64,000 bases of DNA from Hemileia vastatrix. Taxonomy: Eukaryota; Basidiomycota; Pucciniomycetes; Pucciniales; Zaghouaniaceae. The first letter of the stretch is position 1. Every line of letters begins with the position of its first letter. The stretch lies in contig JASXTE010000008.1 in the NCBI GenBank assembly GCA_030280995.1, positions 4,979,001 through 5,043,000 of the forward strand. Reading direction: 5' to 3'. The translations under genes and the position numbers were made by a program. Under the pieces are notes generated by a model that saw only the letters and a program-made list of their open reading frames with translations, was not told where the DNA came from and ran no database searches. Below are positions 12,838-23,971 of the stretch, one piece after another.

Positions 12838-14435
12838 ATTTTTCCTTGATGGTGGGTAATTGAATGGGTGGTGGTGTTTCAATGTTTCCCACATTGTCAT
12901 CATCACTTTCTGGATGGGAATGAACTGGAAATTCATCAGCTTAAATTTCAGTATGGAGAAGTATTGGTTTTACAATCAGAAGGACCAGGAATGGTAGAGC
13001 TAGTGGTTGTAGTGGTGTTGGCACTCTTCTTCGAAGGGTGTAGTTTGTTTACTAGTCTGGGTATCAGGATGGATGGCCTGGATTTTTTGGTGCAGGTAGA
13101 AGATGGACCAGGTTGAGGTGGAGGTGAAGCTGTTGAAGATGATAATGGACCAGGTCTGAAACAAGTCTTCTTTCTGGATTGGCAGACATCACAGGAGGTT
13201 CTGTATGGATGAGCTGGTGGTGTGATGGTGCAGATTAGATTGTTGTCAATGCAGTATTGGAAAGGGCCCATGTCAGAGGCAGATTTTGAAAGAAAGCTGA
13301 ACATAGTGGTTGTGATGAAGGAGAATGTGGACATTCTCAATTGGAGGGAGGATGTGGTCTTCCAACATTGGAAGAGCCCTTTGTTGGTCTGTTTGGTGTT
13401 GTTCTGGTGTGTCTCAATTGGCATTGTTTGAATAATGGGGTGTTTTTCTGGTTTTATTCAGTGAATATTGGGACTACGGGTATGTGGGTACTACCAATGG
13501 TTAGCCCCCAATTTTCTCTATATTTTATGTCTTGATGGCATTTTTCATATTCTAAGTTTTAAGGGGTCCTTTCCTCATTTTTTATTTCTAAAAGATAGCT
13601 GCTTAATTTTGTTTTTTGTGTTTTACAGGCTAACCTTAAGTCTTAGGGTTAAGTTCTTAGTACCATTAGGTAGAGCTAATTTGGCTCTATATTTTATGTC
13701 CCAATGTTTTTATAGCTTAATTTTGTGTTTTAAGGGTTTTAGTAGTCGTGGTGGATTTTTCTAAGTATTTTGGGCTTTTTTGGAGGTTTTTTATGGCATT
13801 CTGGCTTCAGGGTGGTCGGGCCGCCTCTAGGTAGACCTCAAGCCTCGGTGCTAGAATGCTGGGAAGTGTTTCTAGAGGGTTTTTATGCAATTTGGCTGTC
13901 AAAAGCATAAAATTCATTGCTGTGCAGGGGCTTTTTAGATAGTGGTCTGTGTGTACATACTGAATAAGACAGTTTGGGGCAACTTTAATTATCATACAAC
14001 CATCCAGAGGTGATATCATTGTTTCTCACTCAGTTTTCACTGTTTTTTGGACACAATTGGCTGTGTTTGTTGCAAGGTTAGTTCTTCATTTAACTCAACT
14101 TTGGCAACTGGTTTCTCTGGTGTAGCTTTTCAACCTGCATCAAGTATTATTGCTGTTTTGTGTGCAACAAGTGCACAGTGTTTTGGTTTTCTGGTGTGGA
14201 TCTTTCTGCATTTCTGGTTTCTGGTTCTTTGGTTCTCAGTGGTCTGCTATAGGCTACTTTCTTGACTTGTTAAGAAGTCAAGAAGTGTGTTGGAAGGGGT
14301 ATAGTAACAGTCTCTAATTTGCTGTAGCAAACAAATCTCACCTGGTCTTTCTCAAAGGGACAGGGGTTTTTCTCTCCAGTTTTACTCCAAATCCCTTGGG
14401 CAAGGCCTATAGCTAGTACTATAGGATTGTCTACA
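12838..14435 (+). repeat. 5' LTR of element B, truncated at its start
   Basis: Close match in direct orientation to 53205-54806, ending ..GGATTGTCTACA just before a primer-binding site. About 530 bp of the LTR start (present at 52674-53204) are missing. At 12830-12838 it abuts the inverted family-B remnant head to head, separated by a few bases. Confidence 0.8.
12948..13424 (-). CDS. Antisense Cys-cluster ORF inside element B LTR
   Basis: 158 residues, antisense to element B. Contains QYCIDNNLICTITPPAHPY then SCDVCQSRKKTC, and a Ser/Pro-rich basic tail. The spacing C-x2-C-x6-C with RKK resembles the first half of a Zn2Cys6 DNA-binding cluster; the preceding C-x6-C could supply further ligands. 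The copy at 53318-53797 is almost identical but has TGC changed to TGA within the cluster. A second relative is encoded antisense at 51867-52319 (CTFTPPT ... ACDSYNSKKKKC). No clear expression signal was seen. It could be a captured regulator, a transposon accessory gene, or chance; two related copies with the same cysteines argue against chance. Confidence 0.45.
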   Translation of the reverse strand: MPIETHQNNTKQTNKGLFQCWKTTSSLQLRMSTFSFITTTMFSFLSKSASDMGPFQYCIDNNLICTITPPAHPYRTSCDVCQSRKKTCFRPGPLSSSTASPPPQPGPSSTCTKKSRPSILIPRLVNKLHPSKKSANTTTTTSSTIPGPSDCKTNTSPY

Positions 14436-14439
14436 TTTC

Positions 14440-14457
14440 TGGTGCCCAAAGTGGGGT
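14440..14457 (+). other. Primer-binding site of element B
   Basis: TGGTGCCCAAAGTGGGGT, four bases after the LTR end. TGG at its start is complementary to a tRNA CCA tail. I do not assign the tRNA. Elements A, C, D and E instead have a CCTTTCCAAA-type sequence here. Confidence 0.7.
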
Positions 14458-14542
14458 GAGGATTTGTTAGCCTTTTGGATTTTCTGTTACTTTAGGAGTC
14501 TCTTGTGTGTTTGGAAATTTGTTTTCTGGAATTCATTGGACC

Positions 14543-16248
14543 ATGGCTTCTGGACCCTCTTTCTCTAGTGGTGGTAGTGGCACTGTTGGTGCTGCTGAGG
14601 ATGGTAATCATCCTGTTTCTGTTAGGCCTACTTTCAGGATAAAGTCCTGGAAGGGGCCTATGTTTAGGGGGGAGGATGTGAAGTTGTTTCTGGAGCTGTT
14701 TGAGGCTGCTGGGAATGTAGATGGGGCTTCTCACTTGGAAATGGTGAAGTAAGTCATCATCTACATTGGTGACAGGGCTCTGGTGAAGCAGGTTGCTGCT
14801 ATGGAGGGTTATAGGAGCAAAGATTGTAAAAGGTTGTGTCTGCAGATGACAGACAGGTGGGTATCCAGATATTCAATGGTGGATCTCAATATGATTGCTA
14901 GTGAATGGCAATCTTATGGAGGTGTGAATAACCTCCACACTTATAGGAAGTTTCTGGCTCAGTTGGAGCCAGTGGTAGATTATTTTGTGGACATGCAGAA
15001 GTAGGAGAGTACTGACTCTCAAGGGATATTTTCTGGTCTGCTCTGGCCAGGAATGTCAGGATTGATGTGTTAAAGGAGTTGGCTAGGAAGGATAAGATGA
15101 AGATTCTTCCTAATGGCAATCAGAAATCGCCTTCTCTTTCTGTGATGAAGGAGTTTGTAGAGGGACATTTGAAACTGTTGGCAGTGGATTCTTGCCAGGA
15201 AGCTAGCACTAAATATGTTAGCAAGGTCAGTGAGGCATTTGCTGAAGATGTGGAGGAGTCTAGAAAGAAGGAAAGTGTGAACAAGAGAAAGACTCCTGAG
15301 AAACCTAAAGAGATTGATCCAGTAGTGGAGCAGTTGGCTAATCTGAGAGAAAAGCTACATATCTTCGTCCAGGAGGCCCAGAAGGCCAATAAGGCTCCTT
15401 CTCAGCCTAGAGATTTTGATAGGAGGGCTGTTAGGAGTGATCCTTGGGTCTGCTCTTATTGCAGCAGAAAGGGCCACAAGTCCAATGATTGTTGGGCAAT
15501 GAATAGGGATGTGTCTGAAGGGAAGGTGGAATTTCATGGGAAAATGTTCAAGTTCCCAGATAGTTCTTTTGTGAAGACTAATGATGGTCAGGCTCCAGTG
15601 GACTTGATGAGGAGGAGACATAATGTCAACTCAAGGAGGCCAAGGTTTGAAGAGTTTCCTAATGAGGCTTCTTCTTCTGGTAAAGACAGAGATGATGGCA
15701 AGGGAAAGGGAAAGGGAAAGGAGGCTAATAGAGTCTCATTTAAATCTTCCTTTGGTGGTTTGGAGTTTTACTCTTGTGGTGGAAAGTCAAGTGGGGAATG
15801 CTTGGCTGGTGTTTACGATGTGGAAGCAGGGAAGGTGGGAAGGCCTTAGAGAAGTGCTCAGGCTCAACCAAAGCCTAAGGCTTCAAAGGTGGATCTTAAT
15901 CTGAGTGCAGCTAGGAAGAAGTACAGCAAAGAGGAGCTGTATAAAATGCAGAAGGTTATAGCTGATATGGGCCCCCCTAGTTTTGGAGCATTGGACATGA
16001 ATTATGAGCTAATGCCTATATATGTTGATTCTGACTCTAAGAAGGATGTCCCTTTGGATTAATTTCCAAAGACTTCTGGAGTTATAGGGTCTGGTGAGGT
16101 ATCTGGTTAGGTTCCTGTTGATGGTAAATCTTTTGGTGGTTCTGTTCCCCAAGAATCTTCTAGGACTAAGGTAGTGAAGCAAAGAGCTCACTTTGAGAGG
16201 CAAGTGGTTTCTGGCTAAGTTAATGTTATTGAATCTTTCCTGGAAAGG
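14543..16248 (+). pseudogene. Element B gag
   Basis: Gag of a second Ty3/gypsy family, unlike A/C/D/E. Starts MASGPSFSSGGSG. The first part (to 15004) is in one frame with stops at 14750 and 15002; the rest, from about 15060, is in another frame with stops at 15847, 16060, 16108 and 16216. A canonical CCHC zinc knuckle, CSYCSRKGHKSNDC, is encoded near 15451-15495, and Lys/Glu-rich and Gly/Lys repeats (GKGKGKGK) follow near 15700. The many stops and at least one frameshift mark a dead copy. The GTAAGT at 14748 could be read as a donor, but the reading frame continues through it, so I treat TAA as a nonsense change. Confidence 0.8.
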
Positions 16249-16947
16249 ATGAATCAGGGTCAGGTTTCCCTTACTTATGGGGAGTTGTATGTTATCAGTC
16301 CTGGGTTGGCTGATAGGCAGAAAAAGTTGACCAGTAGAAGGGTGTCTTCTGGGGAGGTAGAATACATTTGTGATTCTGCTGAAAAATTTGGAGAGGGGTT
16401 TGAAACTCATTTTTCTGCACATCTGGGTTATGTCAATTTCACTCTTAATGGCAGGGAGACTAGGGAATCAGTAGAGTCAGGTTCTAAGATTAACCTGATT
16501 TATTTGTTTGAAGCTACTCATCTGGGCCTCCCCATCAATACAGGAATTGGTGGAAATTTAAGAGGGATTGGTGGCCATGTCACTGAATTGATTGGAACAG
16601 CTGAGTTTGTGAAGATGGATGTTGGTGGAGCCTCAGGGAAGGTTCATTTTTACATTGCCAAAGGTAATGTAAAAGCTGTTTTGGGTGGGCCATTCTTGAT
16701 GGATTTCCAAGAAAGAATTGGTTATCAGTTTGATGTGGGAATCTGTTTGGAGTTGACTGTTGAAGATGAAAGGAGACTTCACATGAGGTTGTCATCTCCT
16801 GGAGAGGATGGTTGGGAGACCACGCCTGGCTTGTCTTCAATGTGCCAGTGCATGTATTTTTGTAAGAGAAGAATAGAAGTGGGTGCCACCTCTGGGTTTT
16901 TGGAGTGTGGCTCAGGCTCTAGTGAGAGTCTGTCTTTTTTAGAGTGA
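16249..16947 (+). pseudogene. Element B protease region
   Basis: Open stretch of 232 codons in frame with the later gag part. It contains VNFTLNGRETRESVESGSKINLI, shortened motif ESGS where retroviral-type aspartic proteases have D-S/T-G, and downstream a GGPFLMDF motif resembling the flap-distal ILGxxFL region. The Asp-to-Glu change at the catalytic position would inactivate it. Ends at 16947. Confidence 0.65.
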
Positions 16948-17200
16948 TGAGGGCTGATTGTCCTAGTGCTACAACCTCTCCCCAAGATCAGGAAATCCTA
17001 GGTTGTAGTAGGTCAGCTCCCTTGGAGATATACCAAGTAGATTTTCAACTTTCTCTTTTTATTGTTTCTCTTCTTTGAAAGTATTCTTCAAGTTTTTTAT
17101 CAAGTATCTGTTCTCTCTCAAGATTCTCAATTATTTTTAATTCAAGTTCAAAAAATAAGATTGGTTATATATGTTTATTGAAAGATATGCAGAAAATATG

Positions 17201-17778
17201 TGGAGTGGTGAGATTGGGGTCTAAAAGTAAGCCGTCCCAATTGTGCACCACTAGGGTTTCTTCCACACCTTTCAAAAACATTATCTTGGCCACGTCTGTG
17301 AGAATTGGGGAAACCCCTGGTTATTTTTGTAGGATAGAAGAAAACTCAAGAAAATAAAATAAAAATTTCAAGATAACTGAAGAAAATCAAGAAAAAAATC
17401 TGAAGATAATCAAGAAGGTGAAATGAATTATTTTTGTGAAGATAATAAAGATCAACATTTGGGCCTCCTGCATGAGGTTAAACTGCAAAAGATTTTGAAG
17501 AAAGAAGATTATCAAGATCAAGTTTTGGGCCTCAAGAATGAGGATAAAATGCACAATTTTAGAAGATGTGACTCAGCGGATGAATAAAGATTTGAAGATT
17601 TAGAAGATGAAAGTGAGGATGAAGATGTGGAATTACGGAAAAGTTTTGGAGTGATGAGATTGGGGTCTAAAAGTAAGTCCTCCCAGTGGTGCACCACTAG
17701 GGTTTCTTCTACACCTTTCAAAAACATTTCCTTGGCCACACATGTGAGCAATGGGGAAACCCTTAGTTTTTGTTCCAG
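17201..17778 (+). repeat. Internal duplication between protease and RT of element B
   Basis: About 130 bp at 17201-17330 recurs at 17645-17778 (both with GAGATTGGGGTCTAAAAGTAAG, GTGCACCACTAGGGTTTCTTC and CACCTTTCAAAAACATT). The intervening A-rich stretch has a shorter direct repeat (TTGGGCCTC..CATGAGG at about 17459 and 17525). Confidence 0.75.
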
Positions 17779-19512
17779 GTCTGATGGTGAAGACGTCCTG
17801 AAGATCCTTCAAGTTGAAGGTGGAGCTTCAAAGTATAAGAAGGTAGCACAGAAGATTTGGCCTGTCAATGAGCCTATGCTTGTAGGCTTTAATCCTCTTT
17901 TGAAGAGACCTCCTTTGTCAAGAGATCCGTACTGTACTCCCCTGGTGAAGAATCCTCCTGATTTTGTGGAAACTGCTAGGGTGACTGTGGAAAGGTTGAA
18001 AGTTGTTAATTTTGGTCCTGATGGTTGGTTGTCTGATGAGGAAAAGAAGTTGTTGTTGCATTTTATTGTGCTGAGGGAGAAAGCGGCAGCGTTTGTTGAA
18101 AAGGAAAGGGGTGTGTTGAAGCACTCTTATGGGGAACCTTACTTGGTTCCTGTGGCTTTTCATGAACCTTGGCAAATAAAACCTATTCCAATTCCAGTTG
18201 CTATCAGGGATGATTTTGTGGAGATTTTTAGAGAAAGTTTCAGGACTGGATTATACAAACAATCAGTGTCTAGTTACTCAAGTCCGGTTTTCTGTGTTAA
18301 GAAGCAGAATGGGAAGCTGAGGGTGGTGCATGATCTTAGAGCCTTGAATAGAGTCACTATCAAGGATTCTGGGATGCCACCAAGTGTGGAGGACTTTGTG
18401 GAAGCTTTTTCTGGAAGGGTGTGTTATGGTTTGGGTGATATTATGGGTGGTTATGATGAAAGGGAACTTCACACAGACTAAAGGCCACTCACAACATTTG
18501 AGACTCCTCTGGGAAGATTTCAGCTCACTATGTTTACTCAAGGAGCAAGTAATTCAGTTGCAGTATATCAAGCACAAATGGCTTGGATTTTACAGGATGA
18601 GGTTCCTACTAATGCTGGTAATTTATTGATGATGGTGGAATCAAAGGACCCTCCACTGATTATGGAAATGAGGTGCTGAAGAAAAACCCAGGTATAAGGA
18701 GATTTGTTTGGGAATATGCAATTAATCAAGAGAGAGTATTGTTTAGGATTGAAGAGGCTGGTTTGACCATTTCTGGGTCAAAGTTTTGTTGTTGTGTTCC
18801 TGCTTTGGAAATTCTGGGTCATGTGGTATGTAAAGAGAGAAGGATTATGGAGAAGAAAAAAGTTATTAAAATTCAGTCATGGCCAAGGCCTAAAAATACT
18901 ACTGAAGTCAGGGGATTTTTAGGGGTTTGTGTGTATGTAAGAATTTTTATTAAAGATTTTTCTTTGTTAGCTTCACCTTTAAGGAGACTGACCAGGAAAG
19001 ATATGGAGTGGGAATGGTCTGAAGAGTGTGAAGAGGCTTTTCAGATGTTGAAGAAGGTGGTGGGTGAAGATATTATTCTTCACAAGTTGGATTATGGTAG
19101 GGAAACTGGAAAAATGTATTTGGCCGTGGACTCAAGTTATATTGCTTCTGGTGCTGTTTTGTCTCAGGAAAATAAAGCTGGGAAGGTCAGGCCAGTAAAG
19201 TATGAGTCTGTGGTATTCAATGAGGTTGAATCTAGATATTCTCAACCTAAGTTGGGATTGTGTGGTGTAGAAAAAATTTTGAAGAAGCTGCAAACTGTTT
19301 TGTGGGGGCAGCATTTTGAGCTGCATGTGGATGCTAAATATCTGGTTCAAATGACCAACACACCTAGTCTTCCAAATTCTCCAATGACTAGGTGGGTGGC
19401 ATATATTCAGCATTTTTCTTTTGACCTGGAACAAAAACCTAGAAAAACTTTTACAATGCCAGATGGATTATCAAGGAGACCACCCACAGATGAAGATTCA
19501 GACTCTGAGTAA
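17627..19512 (+). pseudogene. Element B reverse transcriptase and RNase H
   Basis: Ty3/gypsy RT: FHEPWQIKPIPIP, then SPVFCVKKQNGKLRVVHDLR, LNRVT. A stop follows at 18479, then a frameshift. The catalytic box reads FIDD (near 18622) rather than Y-V/I-D-D and is out of frame with its surroundings. The next open part (18673-19512) has ILGHVV, RGFLGVCVYVR, LTRKDMEWEW, and RNase H with LAVDSSYIASGAVLSQE and HVDAKYLVQM, ending DGLSRRPP. Several breaks; inactive relic. Confidence 0.85.
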
Positions 19513-19856
19513 TTTGATGAAGATGTACCAGTGGTTAGGGCCAGCACAAAGGGTGCTGAAGATTTTTCTCTCCTCCCCCATGAGACTAAACTGGAAGATT
19601 GTTCTCTCTTCCCCCAAGAGGTTAAACTGGCTGGTTCTGATCTTGATTCTGGTGATCAGGGTATTTTTGTGGATGAAAATGGGGCTGTGGTTTGGCATGG
19701 AAAAATTTAGAAAATGGTGTTTTTGTTAGTGAACTGGATTCTCTTAAGATTCAGTGGAAGGAAAAGGATGTACCAAAATTTAGGGATTGGTGTCCTGGTT
19801 GGGCTGGTTAAGTAGCTCATGTTCACACAGGTGATTTTGATGATAGGTTTGTACCC

Positions 19857-20994
19857 TTGGATGTTGTGTTGTTGGACTTTGAAGATGAGACCTGGGGTCA
19901 GTATGGGTTTAATTTTATTAGGGTTGAATATCTGTTAACCTTGGAGAGGCCAGATATGTGTGATGATGATACTTGGGTGGCAATCAAGAAGAAAAGTCCT
20001 GCTTTCTATGTGTCAGGAAGGAGGTTGAGGAGGAGGAGAAATTACAAATCCTCAAGTAGTGGTGACTCAGAAGAAGTTTCAAGAGTTGGTGTTGAAGTCT
20101 TTGCATGAAGACTTTGGTCATAGAGGCTTTGGGGAGACTTTTAGAAGAGTAGCAGACAAATTTTGGTGGCCAGGTATGAAGTTGGCAGTTCAGGGTCAGG
20201 TTCAATCTTGCAAAGAATGTCAAAGAAGAAATCACTTGAAATCTAAAGAGGTTGGCCATGCTACTGTTGAATCAACTTTGTTTAGAAGAGTCAGTCTGGA
20301 TGCTGTCCATATTAAAGAGGGCAGGTATAAGTGCTTTATTTTTGCCAGGGATGATATGTCTGGTTGGGTTGAGGTAGTGCCTCTGGTTAATTTGACTGCC
20401 AAAAATATGGTATATTTTTTGAAGAAGGAATGGTTGTTTAGATATGGGTTGATGAATCTGGTGACTTTCGATGGTGGTCCAGAGTTTGGAGCTGAATTTT
20501 AAGAAGCTGTGGCAAGTATTAGTTCTAAAGTCAGGGTGGCTACACCTTATTATCCTGAAGCTGAAGGCATGGTTCAAAGAGACCATCAAGTTATCAAGAA
20601 TGCTTTGGTGAAGATGTGTGGAGATAGTGCTGAAAATTGGAGGCATAATTTACCCTTGGTGTTATTTGCTGGTAGGGTCACAGTGAAAAGCACAACTGGA
20701 TATTCTCCTTATGAATTAATTTTTGGCCAGAAAGCTGTTCTGCCAGTGGATTTGGAAGCCGTCTCTTATATAGGAATTTATTGGGATGATGTGTGCTCAA
20801 AAGAAGATTTGTTCTGTGCCAGGATGCAACAGTTGGAATGTAGAGAGGAATGTCAGGAGAAGGCATACTTTAGAATCATAAAGATAAGGAATCAATCAGT
20901 CAGATACTGGGACAAGAAGTTGGCTCATAGACTCAGGAATCCCTTGAAACCTGGTTGTTTGGTTTTGGTGTATAGTACGAGTTTGGAGAGTTAG
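19857..20994 (+). pseudogene. Element B integrase
   Basis: From about 20059 an integrase is readable: H-x-H region HEDFGHRGF, then CKECQRRN (HH-CC zinc finger), VSLDAVH (first Asp), FDGGPEFG (second Asp), stop at 20500, then ATPYYPEAEGMVQRDHQ. The third catalytic residue, normally the Glu of a GMVER-type motif, reads Gln. 19857-20058 is a linker in another frame. After 20994 the C-terminal part continues in broken frames to about 21140. No chromodomain was recognised. Confidence 0.82.
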
Positions 20995-21139
20995 TGGCAA
21001 AAAAAATTTTCTGACAGATGGAAATAGACCCTACAGAGTAAGATCTCAGGTATCTGGAGCTTCATACGTTTTGGAAGAGTTAGATGGTGCATTCTTAAAG
21101 AAGAGATTGGCTGCTGATCAGGTGAAGAGATTTTACCAA

Positions 21140-21504
21140 TGAGGCACTAGAAGTGAAGAAGATTGACTCTTCATAGAGGATAAACTATGGACCATTCATT
21201 AATTTTGGATTTTGGTGATGCTGTGCATCTGTTTTGTTGGAAACTAATTTGTTAGAAGGTACCCAAGGGTGGGGCTTCTAAATTTGATCTTGGCAAGTGT
21301 GGGGGTTACCGATGGGCTGGCTGCTCTGTAGAAAAGTTACCCCAGATTGTCTGTTTCCAACCCCTTCTCTTAATTTGGTTGAACCCTAGTATTGGTTTTT
21401 CTTCACAGGTTTTAGTTCTATATGACTTTAAACTTGAAACTCTTTTGGTCTTCAAGAGCAGGACTCTTCATGATTTTTGGTTTTGGGTTTATTGTGTTGA
21501 ATTT
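21140..21504 (+). repeat. Element B PPT-like motif and unit start, copy 1
   Basis: Non-coding. At 21255-21297: GAAGGTACCCAAGGGTGGGG, then the LTR-like start TGTGGGGGTTACCGATGGGC at 21298. The same pair recurs at 22325/22368 and 52626/52674. This copy is broken after about 207 bp by the solo LTR. Confidence 0.65.
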
Positions 21505-22304
21505 TGTTGAAGGGTCTCTTGGTCTAGAAGGTTTGTACGGAGGTCCAAAAGGGCGTTTAAGTGGATTATTGGACTTTTAAAGTCAAGGTACGTATAAATT
21601 TATTCTTTTGTTTAATTTACTCAAAATTTTAAGAGGTCAAGGGTTATAATATTATTATATTTTATATTTTAGAATTACGTTAATGTAAATACTAAAGTTA
21701 TAAATAATAGTAATAAGTAATTTATATAATAAATTTTTTATAAAATGGTAAGTAAGGAATAATAAAAAAAATAAAAAAAGAGAAGGCCTTTTATAGGAAA
21801 AAGAGGAGAGATAACACACGGAGTTAAAAACTATCCATAAGGGAGTGTGAGAAAAAAACCATTCATAAAAAAGAATGTGTACATAACAAAGGTATACTAA
21901 AATGATGCGTCATTAAAAAGGTATTACATTATTTGATATATTTTTAGACTTCCATTTAACTGTCACACTTAGTATAAAACATTTTGAATTAAAATTTTAT
22001 ATTAATTGAATTTTAAATTTCTTTATAAAGAAATTTGAATTTTTTAGACTTTAGTATTTTTATATAATTTTATTGCCTTTTCATCCAGTTATTGAGCATG
22101 GTGTTAGGAAGTAAAAATATAAGGGACATTATTATTAATTTTAAATAATTACTAAATTTACTTATTGTACTTAGTTGATTTATTATAAGTAATACATAAG
22201 TAAATATAATATAATTAATTAATAATAAGAATTAAAAAGGCATGGCTTCATCTCAGTAAAATAATTAATTATTTTACTGGATAAGTCTAGTAGCCTGGCT
22301 GACA
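21505..22304 (-). repeat. Solo LTR of the C family (800 bp)
   Basis: Matches the C LTR in minus orientation: start TGTTGAAGGGTCTCTTGG, TATA box 21787-21795 on minus, and end TAGTAGCCTGGCTGACA. Possible 5-bp flanking duplication AATTT/AATGT (one mismatch). No internal element sequence is attached, so it is most simply a recombination-derived solo LTR. Confidence 0.75.
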
Positions 22305-23133
22305 AATGTTGTCTTTTTGTTAGAAGGGACCCAGGGGAGGGCTTCTAGATTTTATTTTGGCAAGTGTGGGGGTAGCTGATGAGCTGGCTGCTCTGTAGAA
22401 ATTTACACCATAATGTCTTTTTCAAGTATTTTGCATGTCCTAGTTAAATTCTAGTTCTGTTTTTGGTTATTCAGGTTTCAAGTACACTATGACATTAAAC
22501 TGGCTTACTGGCTTGGGACTGGCTTTTTTGGTCTTTTTGGATTGGTGGTGGATCACTGGTGGTCTCCCATAATTCTTACTTATTTGAGGGAGCTCACCCA
22601 GTGATCATTTCCTTGGATTGGACTTTCAATGGAGCCGGATTTTTTTCTTTTTCTTCTTTGATTTTTGTGTATATGGTTGTGTTAGATAGTAGTTTTAGAT
22701 TATTTTTTTCTCTTTTTTTCTTTTAACTTTTTATGGGGGTTATAAGGATATAAAAAGGGACAAATCACAAAATTATATTATATGGTGTCACCACATCAGG
22801 GTCACCTGGATGTGGGCAAGCATTGGTGGGAAAAGGCTCATCAATTGGCTGGGAAATGTTATTTTCTTTTTTTTCTGTATTTCACTTTTATAATTTTCTT
22901 TAATTTCAATTTTTTTATTTCAAATCATTTAAAAATTATTGAAAGGTGTATCCACATCAAGGTGCACTTGGATGAGGGTAGGGGATCAGGGGATCAGCTC
23001 ATAAATTGGTTGTGGGATACAATTTGTAATTATTATTTATTTCATCTTCTTATTATTCATTTCATTTTAATTTCTCAGCTCTCATATTTTTTTGTGCAAT
23101 TTGGTAAGTTTTTTTTAAGTATGTTGGTAATTT
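22305..23133 (+). repeat. Element B 3' part, unit 2 (left piece)
   Basis: PPT-like motif at 22325 and unit start TGTGGGGGTAGCTGATGAGC at 22368. Aligns, inverted, to 12830 back to about 11930. It includes two copies of a palindrome-like motif (CCACATCAGGGTCACCTGG near 22791 and a relative near 22950). Non-coding; cut by element C at 23133 and continued at 50218. Confidence 0.7.
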
Positions 23134-23938
23134 TGTTGATGGTTCTCTTGGTCTAGAAGGTAGAATTGGAGGTACTATGAGGATTTTAAGGGTTTTAACA
23201 GAATCTTAAAGGTATGGTACATATTTCTATCAAGTTATAGTGATTTTTACTCAAATGATAAGAATTGAGACAGAATATTATAATGATTTATAGGTTTAGA
23301 AGTACGTGAATTTAACTACTAAAATAATAAAGAATAGTAATATGAGTTGTAAATAACAATGTGTAAGATATATAAGTAAGTAAGGAATGAGTTGAAAAGT
23401 ACAAAAAGTGAGGGCCTTATATAGGAAAAAATATGGGAAATAAAGACATGGAGATAGCACCACCTAATACAAGGGTGTGAAAAGAAAACTTAATGAAAAA
23501 GAATTTAAATGAAATAAATTAAAAATAAATTAACTGAAACGTCAACAAGGGTATCATTTCTATTAGCAATAAAATATCAGTTCCCTTGGACTGTCACAAT
23601 TAATACAACATATTTGATTTAAATATATTGATTTCACGGAAATCCAATTCTCTCAGTAAAAGAATTTGATAATTTTAAGAATTTTTTTATATTTTATTAT
23701 TATTTTTATTCCCACTCAGCTGTAGTATTGAGCACGGTGTTAGGGAATAAAAATGTATGGGACAATTACTTAAATTTATTAATTATTTATATTACTTAAT
23801 ATACTTAGCTAGTTAGTTGTAAGTAATACAGAAGTAAGTACTAAATAATTAGTTATTAATAAGCATTAAAAAGGTGTGGCTTCATCTCAGTAAAAAAATA
23901 AATTATTTTACTGGGTAAGTCTAGTAGCCTGGCTGACA
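23134..23938 (-). repeat. 3' LTR of element C (805 bp)
   Basis: Plus-strand start TGTTGATGGTTCTCTTGG and end GCCTGGCTGACA; TATA box TATATAAGG on minus at 23415-23423. Paired with the split 5' LTR at 30850-31342, 40508-40710 and 50102-50217. A PPT (CTCCCTCACTCT, minus AGAGTGAGGGAG) follows at 23939. Confidence 0.85.
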
Positions 23939-23971
23939 CTCCCTCACTCTAAAAAATAATAATAAAAAATG

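Noticed and set aside
12868..13764. Plus-strand frames in the B LTR (also 53241-53804 and 14047-14265, 54418-54636)
   Set aside because: Overlap the better supported antisense Cys-cluster ORF or lack any domain; stops differ between copies.
14748..14780. Intron in element B gag beginning with GTAAGT
   Set aside because: The protein reading frame continues directly across it, so a nonsense change is simpler.
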